Positions 23,217-32,122 of a stretch of DNA of 64,000 bases are shown piece by piece. The stretch is from Pseudomonas sp. MWU13-2100 (GTDB lineage Bacteria > Pseudomonadota > Gammaproteobacteria > Pseudomonadales > Pseudomonadaceae), in assembly GCF_023242365.1 (NCBI RefSeq), contig NZ_JALLIX010000033.1:1-64000 (forward strand), read 5' to 3'. A model generated the notes under the pieces. It had not been told where the DNA came from. It saw only the letters and a list, made by a program, of their open reading frames with translations, and searched no databases. Both the position numbers and the translations under genes were made by a program. Positions within the stretch are counted from its first letter, which is position 1; the number at the start of each line of letters is the position of its first letter.

Positions 23217-24019
23217 GATGCAGCGATCCACAGGAGGACGGCGAAGGTCGGAATGGCCGCCGTCAGGCTATCGATGCGATCGAGGATACCGCCATGTCCA
23301 GGCAACAGGCTGCTGCTGTCCTTGACCCCCGATTGGCGCTTGAACATGCTTTCGGTCAAGTCGCCGACCACCGAGATCACCACGACCAGCGCCGCACCCA
23401 GCAGGCTGGCAATCATCTGCCCGACGCCCCAGCCGCGCACGACCCCGACCACCGCAGTGATTACCAGGCTCAACGCCAGGCCACCGTAGACGCCTTCCCA
23501 GCTCTTGCCCGGACTGACCGCCGGTGCCAACTTGCGCTTGCCGAACGCCTTGCCGGAAAAGTAGGCACCGATATCAGCGCCCCAGACCAGAACCATCACC
23601 GCCATGATCAACCAGTTGCCCAACGGCTCCTGCTTGATCAGAATCAAGCCTTGCCAGGCCGGCAGCAGGATCAGGAAACCGATCACCAGCTTGCTGGCGG
23701 TGGTCGACCAGTGCGCGCTGGTGCGCGGGTAGGTCAGCACCAGGAACGCCGCCAGGCCCCACCACAACACCGCCGCCCCCAGCACCCAGGGGGCCAGGTT
23801 GGGCAGGATGTACATGAAGAACAGCAGCACCGCGACCAGCGCCGCGTAGACCACGCGGGCCGGCTGCGCCTCAAACCCCGCCAGGCGCGCCCATTCCCAG
23901 GCGCCCAGGGTGACGACCAGGCCGATGAACAGCGCAAAGCCGGCGCCTTCGAGCAGGAAGAACCCGCACAAGGCGATGGGCAGGAGAATGAGTGCCGTGA
24001 TGATGCGTTGCTTGAGCAT
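23213..24019 (-). CDS. cdsA: phosphatidate cytidylyltransferase
   Basis: CdsA makes CDP-diacylglycerol from phosphatidate and CTP, the branch point for all phospholipids. The 268-residue protein has about eight hydrophobic segments and the family signature VGDLTESMFKRQSGVKDSS near residue 215, followed by LLPGHGGILDRID. It overlaps uppS by 1 bp at its start and dxr by 3 bp at its stop, so the unit uppS-cdsA-dxr is tightly coupled. Confidence 0.98.
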   Translation of the reverse strand: MLKQRIITALILLPIALCGFFLLEGAGFALFIGLVVTLGAWEWARLAGFEAQPARVVYAALVAVLLFFMYILPNLAPWVLGAAVLWWGLAAFLVLTYPRTSAHWSTTASKLVIGFLILLPAWQGLILIKQEPLGNWLIMAVMVLVWGADIGAYFSGKAFGKRKLAPAVSPGKSWEGVYGGLALSLVITAVVGVVRGWGVGQMIASLLGAALVVVISVVGDLTESMFKRQSGVKDSSSLLPGHGGILDRIDSLTAAIPTFAVLLWIAAS

Positions 24020-24774
24020 TAAACCCGGGCTCCTGCTTCGACCTGTTCGCTCGTTTTACCGAAACGACGCTGGCGGGAAGCAAAATCGGCCAGCGCGGTA
24101 CGCATGGCTTCGTGTTTGAAGTCCGGCCAGAACAGGTCGGAGAAATACAGCTCGGCATAGGCCAACTGCCACAACAGGAAATTGCTGATGCGATGTTCGC
24201 CACCGGTACGGATGCACAGGTCCGGCAACGGCAGGTCGCCGGTGGCCAGACAGGTCTGCAGCAGTTCCGGCGTAATATCGTCCGGACGCAGATGCCCGGC
24301 CTGCACTTCACGGGCCAGCCGCTGGGCCGCCTGGGCGATATCCCACTGCCCGCCGTAGTTGGCGGCGATCTGCAGAATGAACCGATCACTGCCGACCGTC
24401 GCCGCTTCCGCCTCGCGCATCGCTGCTTGCAGCTCGGGGTGAAAGCGCGAGCGGTCGCCAATGATCCGCAGGCTGATATTGTTCTCGTTGAGACGCTTGG
24501 CCTCGCGGCGCAGCGCCTTGAAGAACAGGTCCATCAAGGCACTGACTTCGTCGGCGGGACGCTGCCAGTTCTCGCTCGAGAACGCGAACAGGGTCAATAC
24601 CTCGACCCCGGCCTCGGCACACACTTCAATGACGGCACGCACCGCGTCGACGCCAGCCTTGTGCCCGGCAACACCGGGCAAAAAGCGTTTCTTCGCCCAG
24701 CGGTTATTGCCGTCCATGATGATTGCAACATGGCGCGGCACCGAGGACGGTACAACCTGCTTGGTCTTTTCCAT
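24019..24774 (-). CDS. uppS: (di-trans,poly-cis)-undecaprenyl diphosphate synthase
   Basis: UppS builds the C55 lipid carrier of cell-wall synthesis from farnesyl diphosphate and isopentenyl diphosphate, using products of the MEP pathway (ispD and dxr here). The 251-residue protein shows VAIIMDGNNRWAKKR at about residues 16-30 with the catalytic aspartate, ALTLFAFSSENW near 70, and the C-terminal LWQLAYAELYF and WPDF. It lies 16 bp downstream of frr. Confidence 0.98.
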   Translation of the reverse strand: MEKTKQVVPSSVPRHVAIIMDGNNRWAKKRFLPGVAGHKAGVDAVRAVIEVCAEAGVEVLTLFAFSSENWQRPADEVSALMDLFFKALRREAKRLNENNISLRIIGDRSRFHPELQAAMREAEAATVGSDRFILQIAANYGGQWDIAQAAQRLAREVQAGHLRPDDITPELLQTCLATGDLPLPDLCIRTGGEHRISNFLLWQLAYAELYFSDLFWPDFKHEAMRTALADFASRQRRFGKTSEQVEAGARV

Positions 24775-24790
24775 GAAAGCGTCCTGACCC

Positions 24791-25348
24791 TTAAACGGCC
24801 ATCAGGTCCGCTTCTTTTTGCTTCACGGCCACTTCGATTTCCGCCACGAACTTGTCGGTCAGCTTCTGGATATCGTCAGCCGCACGGCGCTCTTCGTCTT
24901 CACTGATCTCTTTTTCCTTGACCAGGTCCTTCAGGTCACCCAGCACATCGCGACGAATGTTACGCACGGCAATACGAGCGTTTTCCGCTTCTTCGCGAGC
25001 CTGCTTGGTGAAACCACGCCGGGTTTCTTCGGTCAGCGCCGGCATTGAGATCAGCAGCAGCTCGCCCAGGTTGGTCGGATTGAGGTTCAGGCCGGCACTG
25101 CCGATCGCCTTGTCCACGGCACCGAGCATGTTGCGCTCGAAGGCCACGACCTGCAGGGTGCGCGCGTCCTTGACGGTGATGTTGGCGACCTGCTTGATCG
25201 GGGTGTCAGTGCCGTAATAAGGCACCATGACGCCTTCCAGAATGCTTGGGTGGGCCTGCCCGGTACGAATCCGGCCAAATGCATGGGCCAGGGATTCCAG
25301 GGACTTCTTCATGCGCTCTTGGGCGTCTTTCTTGATTTCGTTGATCAT
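24791..25348 (-). CDS. frr: ribosome recycling factor
   Basis: RRF, with EF-G, splits the post-termination ribosome. The 185-residue product has the family length and shows the N-terminal three-helix start MINEIKKDAQERMKKSLESL. The RTGQAHPSILEGVMVPYYG stretch follows near residue 28, and the C-terminal helix is highly charged. The start overlaps the pyrH stop by 4 bp, the normal pyrH-frr coupling. Confidence 0.98.
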   Translation of the reverse strand: MINEIKKDAQERMKKSLESLAHAFGRIRTGQAHPSILEGVMVPYYGTDTPIKQVANITVKDARTLQVVAFERNMLGAVDKAIGSAGLNLNPTNLGELLLISMPALTEETRRGFTKQAREEAENARIAVRNIRRDVLGDLKDLVKEKEISEDEERRAADDIQKLTDKFVAEIEVAVKQKEADLMAV

Positions 25349-26088
25349 TGTTGGCCTTCCTCGATCAGGGTTCCTTCAGCGCCGCCATGCACGATGTTCA
25401 GCAGGGCGCCGGGCTTGTTCATGTTAAATACGCGCAGCGGCATCTTGTGATCGCGGCACAGGCAGATAGCGGTGAGGTCCATGACACCCAGCTTGCGATC
25501 CAGTACTTCATCGTAGGTCAGATGATCGAACTTCTCGGCATGCGGGTCTTTGAATGGGTCCGCGGTATAAACGCCATCGACCTTGGTCGCCTTGAGCACC
25601 ACATCGGCGTCGATTTCGATCGCACGCAAGCAGGCAGCCGAATCCGTGGTGAAAAACGGATTGCCAGTACCGGCCGCGAAGATCACCACTTCCTTGGCGT
25701 TGAGGTGACGCATGGCCTTGCGGCGATCATAGTGATCGGTCACGCCGACCATGGAAATAGCCGACATTACGATGGCCGAGATATTCGCACGTTCCAGCGC
25801 GTCGCGCATCGCCAGCGCGTTCATCACCGTGGCCAGCATGCCCATGTGGTCGCCCGTGACACGATCCATCCCGGCGGCACTCAAGGCGGCGCCGCGGAAC
25901 AGGTTGCCTCCACCGATCACCAGGCCTACCTGAACGCCGATACCAACCAACTGGCCGACTTCCAGCGCCATGCGATCCAGAACCTTCGGGTCGATCCCGA
26001 ACTCTTCCGAGCCCATCAGGGCCTCGCCGCTAAGTTTGAGTAGAATGCGTTTATAGCGAGCTTGATAGCCACTGCCCTGCTGAGCCAT
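25345..26088 (-). CDS. pyrH: UMP kinase
   Basis: PyrH phosphorylates UMP to UDP as a hexamer of the amino-acid-kinase fold. The 247-residue protein has RILLKLSGEALMG near residue 14. GVVIGGG-type binding is seen as VGLVIGGGNLFRG near 57, and the TGNPFFTTDSAACLRAIEI stretch near 140 binds ATP. It overlaps frr by 4 bp. Upstream, about 200 bp including the tsf terminator separate it from tsf, so pyrH probably has its own promoter. Confidence 0.98.
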   Translation of the reverse strand: MAQQGSGYQARYKRILLKLSGEALMGSEEFGIDPKVLDRMALEVGQLVGIGVQVGLVIGGGNLFRGAALSAAGMDRVTGDHMGMLATVMNALAMRDALERANISAIVMSAISMVGVTDHYDRRKAMRHLNAKEVVIFAAGTGNPFFTTDSAACLRAIEIDADVVLKATKVDGVYTADPFKDPHAEKFDHLTYDEVLDRKLGVMDLTAICLCRDHKMPLRVFNMNKPGALLNIVHGGAEGTLIEEGQQ

Positions 26089-26237
26089 TGCGAATCTCTC
26101 CTGCGGCGTTTAAAAAAAACTTGCGAGCTGTTTGCAGCCTGCGCTTACTCTAGCTTGGCGCTGCGACAGCGCCATCAGAACACATCTCTGTAAAACGGTT
26201 CCGAATGGAAAAAGAGAAACCTCTCCTCCCATTTGAA

Positions 26238-26269
26238 AAGAGGCTGCGCGCGTAAGCGGGCAGCCTCTT
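26238..26269 (-). terminator. rho-independent terminator after tsf
   Basis: A 10-bp perfect stem (AAGAGGCTGC / GCAGCCTCTT, loop 26248-26259) is followed on the minus strand by TTTTC. It lies ~25 bp past the tsf stop and closes the rpsB-tsf transcript before pyrH. Confidence 0.85.
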
Positions 26270-26293
26270 GGGTCGACAGTTGAAAACCGTCTT

Positions 26294-27154
26294 TTACTTG
26301 TTGGCAGCCAGCTGAGCAGCAACTTCTTCAGCGAAGTTGTCCACTGGCTTCTCGATGCCATCACCTACTTTGAAGTAAGTGAAGGAAACGATTTCAGCGC
26401 CGGCTTTCTTGACCAGGGCACCGACGGTGACTTCCGGGTTCTTGACGAAAGCTTGCTCAACCAGGCTGGCTTCGGCCAGGAACTTGCTGATACGGCCGCC
26501 GACCATTTTTTCAACGATTTCAGCGGGCTTGCCTTTGATCTTGTCTTCGTTGAGGGTCATGAAAACGCCTTTTTCGCGTTCAATGGCTTCAGCGGAGACC
26601 TGCGATGGCAGCAGGAACTCAGGGTTGGTTGCCGCAACGTGCATGGCAACGTCTTTGGCCAGATCTTCGTTGCCGCCTTTGAGGGCCACAACCACACCGA
26701 TCTTGTTGCCGTGCAGGTAAGCGCCGACCACATCGCCTTCGATACGAGCCAGGCGACGGATGTTGACGTTTTCGCCAACTTTGGCAACCAGTGCTTCGCG
26801 TGCCGATTCCTGAGCAGCGATCAGCGGAGCCGCGTCGGTCAGTTTGTCAGCGAAGGCTTTTTCAACGCTGGCAGCGACGAAGGCCTTGAAGTCGTCTTGC
26901 AGAGCCAGGAAGTCGGTCTGCGAGTTCACTTCCAGGATCACGGCAGCCTTGCCGTCGCCCTTGATTGCGATGGCGCCTTCAGCGGCAATGTTGCCGGCTT
27001 TCTTGGCGGCCTTGATGGCGCCCGAAGCGCGCATGTCATCAATGGCTTTTTCGATGTCGCCGTCCGCCTTGGTCAAGGCCTTCTTGCAGTCCATCATGCC
27101 TTCGCCGGTACGCTCGCGCAGTTCTTTGACCAACGCTGCAGTAATCTCTGCCAT
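26294..27154 (-). CDS. tsf: elongation factor Ts
   Basis: EF-Ts exchanges GDP for GTP on EF-Tu. Starting at MAEITAALVKELRERTGEGM (27154) the protein is 286 residues. The N-terminal UBA-like module contains TGEGMMDCKKAL and the first core subdomain VNSQTDFLALQDDF near residue 80. The longer open frame upstream is not needed. It follows rpsB across a 187-bp gap with a strong hairpin, the conserved rpsB-tsf order. Confidence 0.98.
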   Translation of the reverse strand: MAEITAALVKELRERTGEGMMDCKKALTKADGDIEKAIDDMRASGAIKAAKKAGNIAAEGAIAIKGDGKAAVILEVNSQTDFLALQDDFKAFVAASVEKAFADKLTDAAPLIAAQESAREALVAKVGENVNIRRLARIEGDVVGAYLHGNKIGVVVALKGGNEDLAKDVAMHVAATNPEFLLPSQVSAEAIEREKGVFMTLNEDKIKGKPAEIVEKMVGGRISKFLAEASLVEQAFVKNPEVTVGALVKKAGAEIVSFTYFKVGDGIEKPVDNFAEEVAAQLAANK

Positions 27155-27290
27155 TTCAAAATTCCTCTTGGATAGGTTATCAACCATTCCACCCGATCGA
27201 ACGGGCGTTCAATTCTTCCCGATCCCGTTGTAGCGGCTACACATTACAAAGGCTGTAGCGGCACCAGCGACCAACGGTTTTCGAGGTGGC

Positions 27291-27315
27291 AAAAAGGGGG
27301 CCAAGCCCCCTTTTT
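27291..27315 (-). terminator. strong hairpin between rpsB and tsf (attenuator-type terminator)
   Basis: An 11-bp perfect stem (AAAAAGGGGGC / GCCCCCTTTTT) with a 3-base loop (27302-27304) lies 26 bp past the rpsB stop. On the minus strand it ends in TTTTTGCC. It should end a fraction of transcripts between rpsB and tsf, setting a higher dose of S2 than EF-Ts. A similar partial terminator is known in E. coli. Confidence 0.85.
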
Positions 27316-27341
27316 GCTTACTGAGTCAACGCCAGGGCGTG

Positions 27342-28085
27342 TTACTCAGCTGCGGCGACCGGAGCTTCTTCAGCAGCGGCGAACTCGACGGTGCCACCGT
27401 TGACGTTGTTGCGACCACGGATCACAGCGTCAGCCATCGAACCCATGTACAGCTGGATGGCGCGGATGGCGTCATCGTTGCCTGGGATGATGTAGTCAAC
27501 GCCTTCCGGGCTGCTGTTGGTATCGACTACGCCGATAACCGGGATGCCCAGCTTGTTGGCTTCGGTGATCGCGATGCGCTCGTGGTCAACGTCGATCACG
27601 AACAGCGCGTCAGGCAGACCGCCCATGTCCTTGATACCACCCAGGGAACGATCGAGCTTTTCCAGGTCGCGAGTGCGCATCAGCGCCTCTTTCTTGGTCA
27701 GCTTGGCGAAAGTACCGTCTTCGGCCTGGATTTCCAGGTCGCGCAGACGCTTGATCGAAGCACGGATGGTCTTGAAGTTGGTCAGCATGCCGCCCAACCA
27801 GCGGTGATCGACGTACGGCGAACCGCAACGTGCAGCTTCTTCAGCAACGATCTTGCCAGCGGAACGCTTGGTGCCGACGAACAGAATCTTGTTTTTGCCC
27901 TGGGCCAGACGTTCTACGAAAGTCAGCGCTTCGTTGAACATTGGCAGGGTTTTTTCAAGGTTGATGATGTGGATCTTGTTACGCGCGCCGAAAATGTACT
28001 TGCCCATTTTCGGGTTCCAGTAACGGGTCTGGTGACCGAAGTGCACACCGGCCTTCAGCATATCGCGCATGTTGACTTGGGACAT
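27342..28085 (-). CDS. rpsB: 30S ribosomal protein S2
   Basis: S2 assembles late on the 30S subunit and is needed for S1 binding. Starting at MSQVNMRDMLKAGVHFGHQT (28085) it is 247 residues. The family stretches VHFGHQTRYWNPKMGKYIFG, GTKRSAGKIV and HRWLGGMLTNFKTIR are visible, and the C-terminal tail is rich in alanine and glutamate. It is the first gene of the rpsB-tsf unit, with a long leader upstream and map divergent beyond. Confidence 0.98.
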   Translation of the reverse strand: MSQVNMRDMLKAGVHFGHQTRYWNPKMGKYIFGARNKIHIINLEKTLPMFNEALTFVERLAQGKNKILFVGTKRSAGKIVAEEAARCGSPYVDHRWLGGMLTNFKTIRASIKRLRDLEIQAEDGTFAKLTKKEALMRTRDLEKLDRSLGGIKDMGGLPDALFVIDVDHERIAITEANKLGIPVIGVVDTNSSPEGVDYIIPGNDDAIRAIQLYMGSMADAVIRGRNNVNGGTVEFAAAEEAPVAAAE

Positions 28086-28479
28086 GATAGTTCCTTGATA
28101 AGTCGGGTTTGGCCTCCACGTATCCCAATGACCAACCAGCAGCATCAGCTGAAGGCACCCAGGTCATCGTGTCGACACGTGTGTGGATTTAAGCTTCGCG
28201 GGGCTATCCCCGGAAAGCGGCGCATTTTATACCACAGCGACGACCAAAACGAAACCCGCATTCGCATTTCCCACCCCGGGCTTTTGCGCGCACCCTGGAT
28301 TCAGGCGAGAATGGCCCCAGATTATAGAGAGAAGCGATGGCCGGACGTTCATGGTTTACCCCGTCCGTCTGGTAGAATCGCACTTTTAAGGGTACTGAAA
28401 CCCCGGGCCAGCCATCACGGCCCCGCCGTTTCACCCCATTCCGTGTTTGTTCGCGCCCGGCGCGTAAAAGAGAGCCTGT
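28086..28479. promoter_or_regulatory. divergent intergenic region rpsB / map with candidate promoters
   Basis: This 394-bp gap has no gene. On the minus strand TATAAA at 28226-28231, preceded by TG one base away, is a good extended -10 for rpsB. It would give a leader of ~130 nt, long enough for S2 autoregulation as known for rpsB leaders elsewhere. On the plus strand TAGAAT at 28373-28378 is a plausible -10 for map. No clean -35 was seen for either. Start sites are not proven. Confidence 0.45.
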
Positions 28480-29262
28480 ATGACCGTCACCCTCAAAACC
28501 CCCGAGGACATCGCAAAAATGCGTGTCGCTGGCCGCCTGGCTGCCGATGTACTGGAAATGATCGGTGAACACGTCAAGCCCGGTGTCACCACCGAGGAAC
28601 TGGACCGTATCTGCCACGACTATATCGTCAACGTGCAGCAGGCCATTCCCGCCCCACTCAACTACAAGGGTTTCCCGAAGTCGATCTGCACCTCGGTCAA
28701 CCACGTGGTCTGCCACGGCATTCCCGGCGACAAGCCGCTCAAGGATGGCGATACAGTGAACATCGACGTGACCGTCATCAAGGACGGCTACCACGGCGAC
28801 ACCAGCAAAATGTTCCACGTCGGCAGCGTGCCGGTCTGGGCCGAGCGCCTGTCGCAGATCACCCAGGAATGCATGTACAAGGCCATCGAGATCGTCAAGC
28901 CCGGCTGCCGCCTGGGTGACATCGGTGAAATCATCCAGAAGCACGCGGAAAAGAATGGCTTCTCGGTGGTGCGCGAGTTCTGTGGCCATGGCATCGGCAA
29001 GGTGTTCCACGAAGAGCCGCAGATCCTGCACTACGGCCGCGCCGGCACCGGCATGGAACTCAAGGCCGGCATGACCTTCACCATCGAACCGATGATCAAC
29101 CAGGGCAAGGCCGACACCAAGGTGCTGGGCGACGGCTGGACCGCAATCACCAAGGACCGCAAGCTGTCGGCGCAGTGGGAGCACACCCTGCTGGTCACCG
29201 ACACCGGCTACGAGATCTTCACCCTGCGCAGCGATGAGACCATCCCGCGCATCTCGGCCTGA
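28480..29262 (+). CDS. map: type I methionine aminopeptidase
   Basis: MAP removes the initiator methionine from new proteins. The 260-residue protein has the pita-bread fold motifs. NHVVCHGIPGD near residue 76 holds the first histidine. VNIDVTVIKDGYHGDTSKMF near 94-113 holds the two metal aspartates. CGHGIGKVFHEEP near 168 and TIEPMINQG near 201 follow, and the last glutamate is in WEHTLLVTDTG. It is divergent from rpsB, the usual arrangement, and precedes glnD by 57 bp. Confidence 0.98.
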   Translation: MTVTLKTPEDIAKMRVAGRLAADVLEMIGEHVKPGVTTEELDRICHDYIVNVQQAIPAPLNYKGFPKSICTSVNHVVCHGIPGDKPLKDGDTVNIDVTVIKDGYHGDTSKMFHVGSVPVWAERLSQITQECMYKAIEIVKPGCRLGDIGEIIQKHAEKNGFSVVREFCGHGIGKVFHEEPQILHYGRAGTGMELKAGMTFTIEPMINQGKADTKVLGDGWTAITKDRKLSAQWEHTLLVTDTGYEIFTLRSDETIPRISA

Positions 29263-29319
29263 TCGGTTGCACCTGCCGCCTTATACAGAACGCCTATAGA
29301 ACCCAAGGAAAGCCAATCG

Positions 29320-32022
29320 ATGCCGCAGGTGGACCCCGAACTCTTCGACCGCGGCCAGTTCCAGGCGGAACTGGCCCTGAAAGCCAGTCCCATCGCCGCT
29401 TTCAAGAAAGCCATCCGCCAGGCTCGCGAGGTGCTTGACGAGCGCTTTCGGGTCGGGCGCGATATCCGCCGGCTGATCGAAGACCGCGCCTGGTTCGTCG
29501 ATAACATCCTGCAACAGGCCTGGGACCAGTTCAGCTGGAGCGAAGACGCCGATATCGCCCTGGTGGCGGTCGGCGGCTACGGTCGCGGCGAACTGCACCC
29601 CTACTCGGACATCGACCTGCTGATCCTGCTCGACAGCGCCGACCACGAGATCTTTCGCGACTCCATCGAGCGTTTCCTCACCCTGCTCTGGGACATCGGC
29701 CTGGAAGTCGGCCAGAGCGTGCGCTCGGTCGATGAGTGCGCCGAAGAAGCCCGGGCCGACCTCACCGTCATCACCAACCTGATGGAAAGTCGCACCGTCG
29801 CCGGCCCCGAGCACCTGCGCCAGCGCATGCTCGACGTCACCAGCACGGCGCACATGTGGCCAAGCAAGGAGTTTTTCCTGGCCAAGCGCGCCGAGCAGAA
29901 GGCCCGCCACCACAAGTACAACGATACCGAATACAACCTGGAGCCCAACGTCAAGGGCTCGCCCGGCGGACTGCGGGACATCCAGACGATCCTCTGGGTC
30001 GCCCGTCGCCAGTACGGCACCCTGAACCTGCGAGCCCTGGCCGGCGAAGGCTTTCTGGTGGAGAGCGAAAACGCCCTGCTGGCCTCGTCCCAGGAGTTCC
30101 TCTGGAAAGTCCGCTACGCCCTGCACATGCTCGCCGGCCGCGCCGAAGACCGCCTGCTCTTCGACCACCAGCGCAGCATCGCCGGGCTGCTGGGTTTCAA
30201 GGGCGACGATGCGAAACAGGCCATCGAAAACTTCATGCAGCAGTACTACCGGGTGGTCATGAGCATTGCCCAGCTCAGCGACCTGATCATCCAGCATTTC
30301 GAGGAAATCATCCTCGCCCCGGAAGACGAAGCGCCGCCGCAACCGTTGAACTCGCGCTTCCAGCTACACGACGGTTACATCGAGGCGTGCAATCCCAACG
30401 TCTTCCGGCGTACCCCGTTCGCCATGCTGGAAATCTTCGTGCTGATGGCCCAGCAACCGGAAATCAAGGGCGTGCGCGCCGACACCATCCGCCTGCTGCG
30501 GGAACACCGGCACCTGATCGACGACGACTTCCGCCACGATATCCGTAACACCAGCCTGTTCATCGAGCTGTTCAAGTGCAAGATCGGCATCCATCGCAAC
30601 CTGCGCCGGATGAACCGCTACGGCATTCTCGGGCGCTATCTGCCGGAGTTCGGCGATATCGTCGGGCAGATGCAGCACGACCTGTTCCATATCTATACGG
30701 TCGACGCCCACACCCTGAACCTGATCAAGCACCTGCGCAAACTGCAGTACACCCAGGTCTCGGAGAAATTCCCGCTGGCCGCCAAGCTCATGGCCAAGCT
30801 GCCCAAGCCCGAACTGATCTACATGGCCGGGCTTTACCATGACATCGGCAAGGGCCGCCACGGCGACCATTCGGAACTCGGCGCGGTGGATGCCGCGGCC
30901 TTCTGCGCGCGTCACCAGTTGCCGCAGTGGGACAGCCGCCTGATCGTCTGGCTGGTACAGAACCACCTGATGATGTCCACCACCGCCCAGCGCAAGGACC
31001 TCTCCGACCCGCAGGTCATCCATGACTTCGCCCAGACCGTCGGCGACCAGGTTCGCCTGGACTACCTGTACGTGCTGACCGTCGCCGACATCAACGCGAC
31101 CAACCCGAGCCTGTGGAACTCCTGGCGCGCCAGCCTGTTGCGCCAGCTCTACACCGAGACCAAGCGCGCCCTGCGCCGCGGCCTGGAAAACCCGGTGGAC
31201 CGCGAAGAGCAGATTCGCCAGACCCAGAGCGCCGCCCTGGATATCCTGGTGCGCGCCGGCACCGACCCGGACGATGTCGAGCAGCTCTGGTCGCAACTGG
31301 GCGATGACTACTTCCTGCGGCACACCGCCGGCGACGTGGCCTGGCACAGTGACGCGATCCTGCAGCAGCCGGCCGATGGTGGCCCGCTGGTGCTGATCAA
31401 GGAAACCACCCAGCGCGAATTCGAAGGTGGCACGCAGATCTTCATCTACGCCCCGGACCAGCACGACTTCTTCGCCGTGACCGTGGCCGCGATGGACCAG
31501 CTCAACCTGAACATCCACGACGCCCGGGTCATCACCTCCAGCAGCCAGTTCACCCTCGACACCTACATTGTGCTGGACAACGATGGCGGCTCCATCGGCG
31601 ACAATCCGAAGCGCATCAAGCAGATCCGCGAGGGCCTGACCGAAGCCCTGCGCAACCCGGACGACTACCCGACCATCATCCAACGCCGGGTACCGCGCCA
31701 GCTCAAGCACTTCGCCTTCGCCCCGCAGGTCACCATCCATAACGACGCCCAGCGCCCGGTCACAGTGCTGGAGCTGAGCGCGCCGGACCGTCCCGGGCTG
31801 CTGGCGCGGATCGGCAAGATCTTCCTGGAGTTCGACCTGTCGCTGCAGAACGCCAAGATCGCCACCCTCGGCGAACGGGTGGAAGACGTATTCTTCATTA
31901 CCGATGCCGACAACCAACCGCTGTCCGACCCGCAGCTGTGCAGCCGATTGCAGGACGCCATCGTCGAACAGCTGAGCGTCAACGCCGAACCCCCTCTTGA
32001 AACGATGCGCCTGAGTATCTGA
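29320..32022 (+). CDS. glnD: bifunctional uridylyltransferase / uridylyl-removing enzyme GlnD
   Basis: GlnD senses glutamine and adds or removes UMP on PII proteins, controlling glutamine synthetase and nitrogen genes. The 900-residue protein has four parts in order. The nucleotidyltransferase domain contains VGGYGRGELHPYSDIDLLIL near residue 85. A linker (PII-uridylyltransferase helical region) follows. The HD domain shows MAGLYHDIGKGRHGDHSELG near 502 and removes UMP. Two C-terminal ACT domains bind glutamine (VLELSAPDRPGLLARIGKIF in the second). It lies between map and dapC as in P. aeruginosa. Confidence 0.98.
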   Translation: MPQVDPELFDRGQFQAELALKASPIAAFKKAIRQAREVLDERFRVGRDIRRLIEDRAWFVDNILQQAWDQFSWSEDADIALVAVGGYGRGELHPYSDIDLLILLDSADHEIFRDSIERFLTLLWDIGLEVGQSVRSVDECAEEARADLTVITNLMESRTVAGPEHLRQRMLDVTSTAHMWPSKEFFLAKRAEQKARHHKYNDTEYNLEPNVKGSPGGLRDIQTILWVARRQYGTLNLRALAGEGFLVESENALLASSQEFLWKVRYALHMLAGRAEDRLLFDHQRSIAGLLGFKGDDAKQAIENFMQQYYRVVMSIAQLSDLIIQHFEEIILAPEDEAPPQPLNSRFQLHDGYIEACNPNVFRRTPFAMLEIFVLMAQQPEIKGVRADTIRLLREHRHLIDDDFRHDIRNTSLFIELFKCKIGIHRNLRRMNRYGILGRYLPEFGDIVGQMQHDLFHIYTVDAHTLNLIKHLRKLQYTQVSEKFPLAAKLMAKLPKPELIYMAGLYHDIGKGRHGDHSELGAVDAAAFCARHQLPQWDSRLIVWLVQNHLMMSTTAQRKDLSDPQVIHDFAQTVGDQVRLDYLYVLTVADINATNPSLWNSWRASLLRQLYTETKRALRRGLENPVDREEQIRQTQSAALDILVRAGTDPDDVEQLWSQLGDDYFLRHTAGDVAWHSDAILQQPADGGPLVLIKETTQREFEGGTQIFIYAPDQHDFFAVTVAAMDQLNLNIHDARVITSSSQFTLDTYIVLDNDGGSIGDNPKRIKQIREGLTEALRNPDDYPTIIQRRVPRQLKHFAFAPQVTIHNDAQRPVTVLELSAPDRPGLLARIGKIFLEFDLSLQNAKIATLGERVEDVFFITDADNQPLSDPQLCSRLQDAIVEQLSVNAEPPLETMRLSI

Positions 32023-32122
32023 ATAAATGCTTCGCTGTGGGAGCGTCGAGCGGCCGCCCCCACACTTGATCTGCTGCGCCCGGCAGACCGCATGCCTACA
32101 ACTGAATTGAACGAGACTGTCC

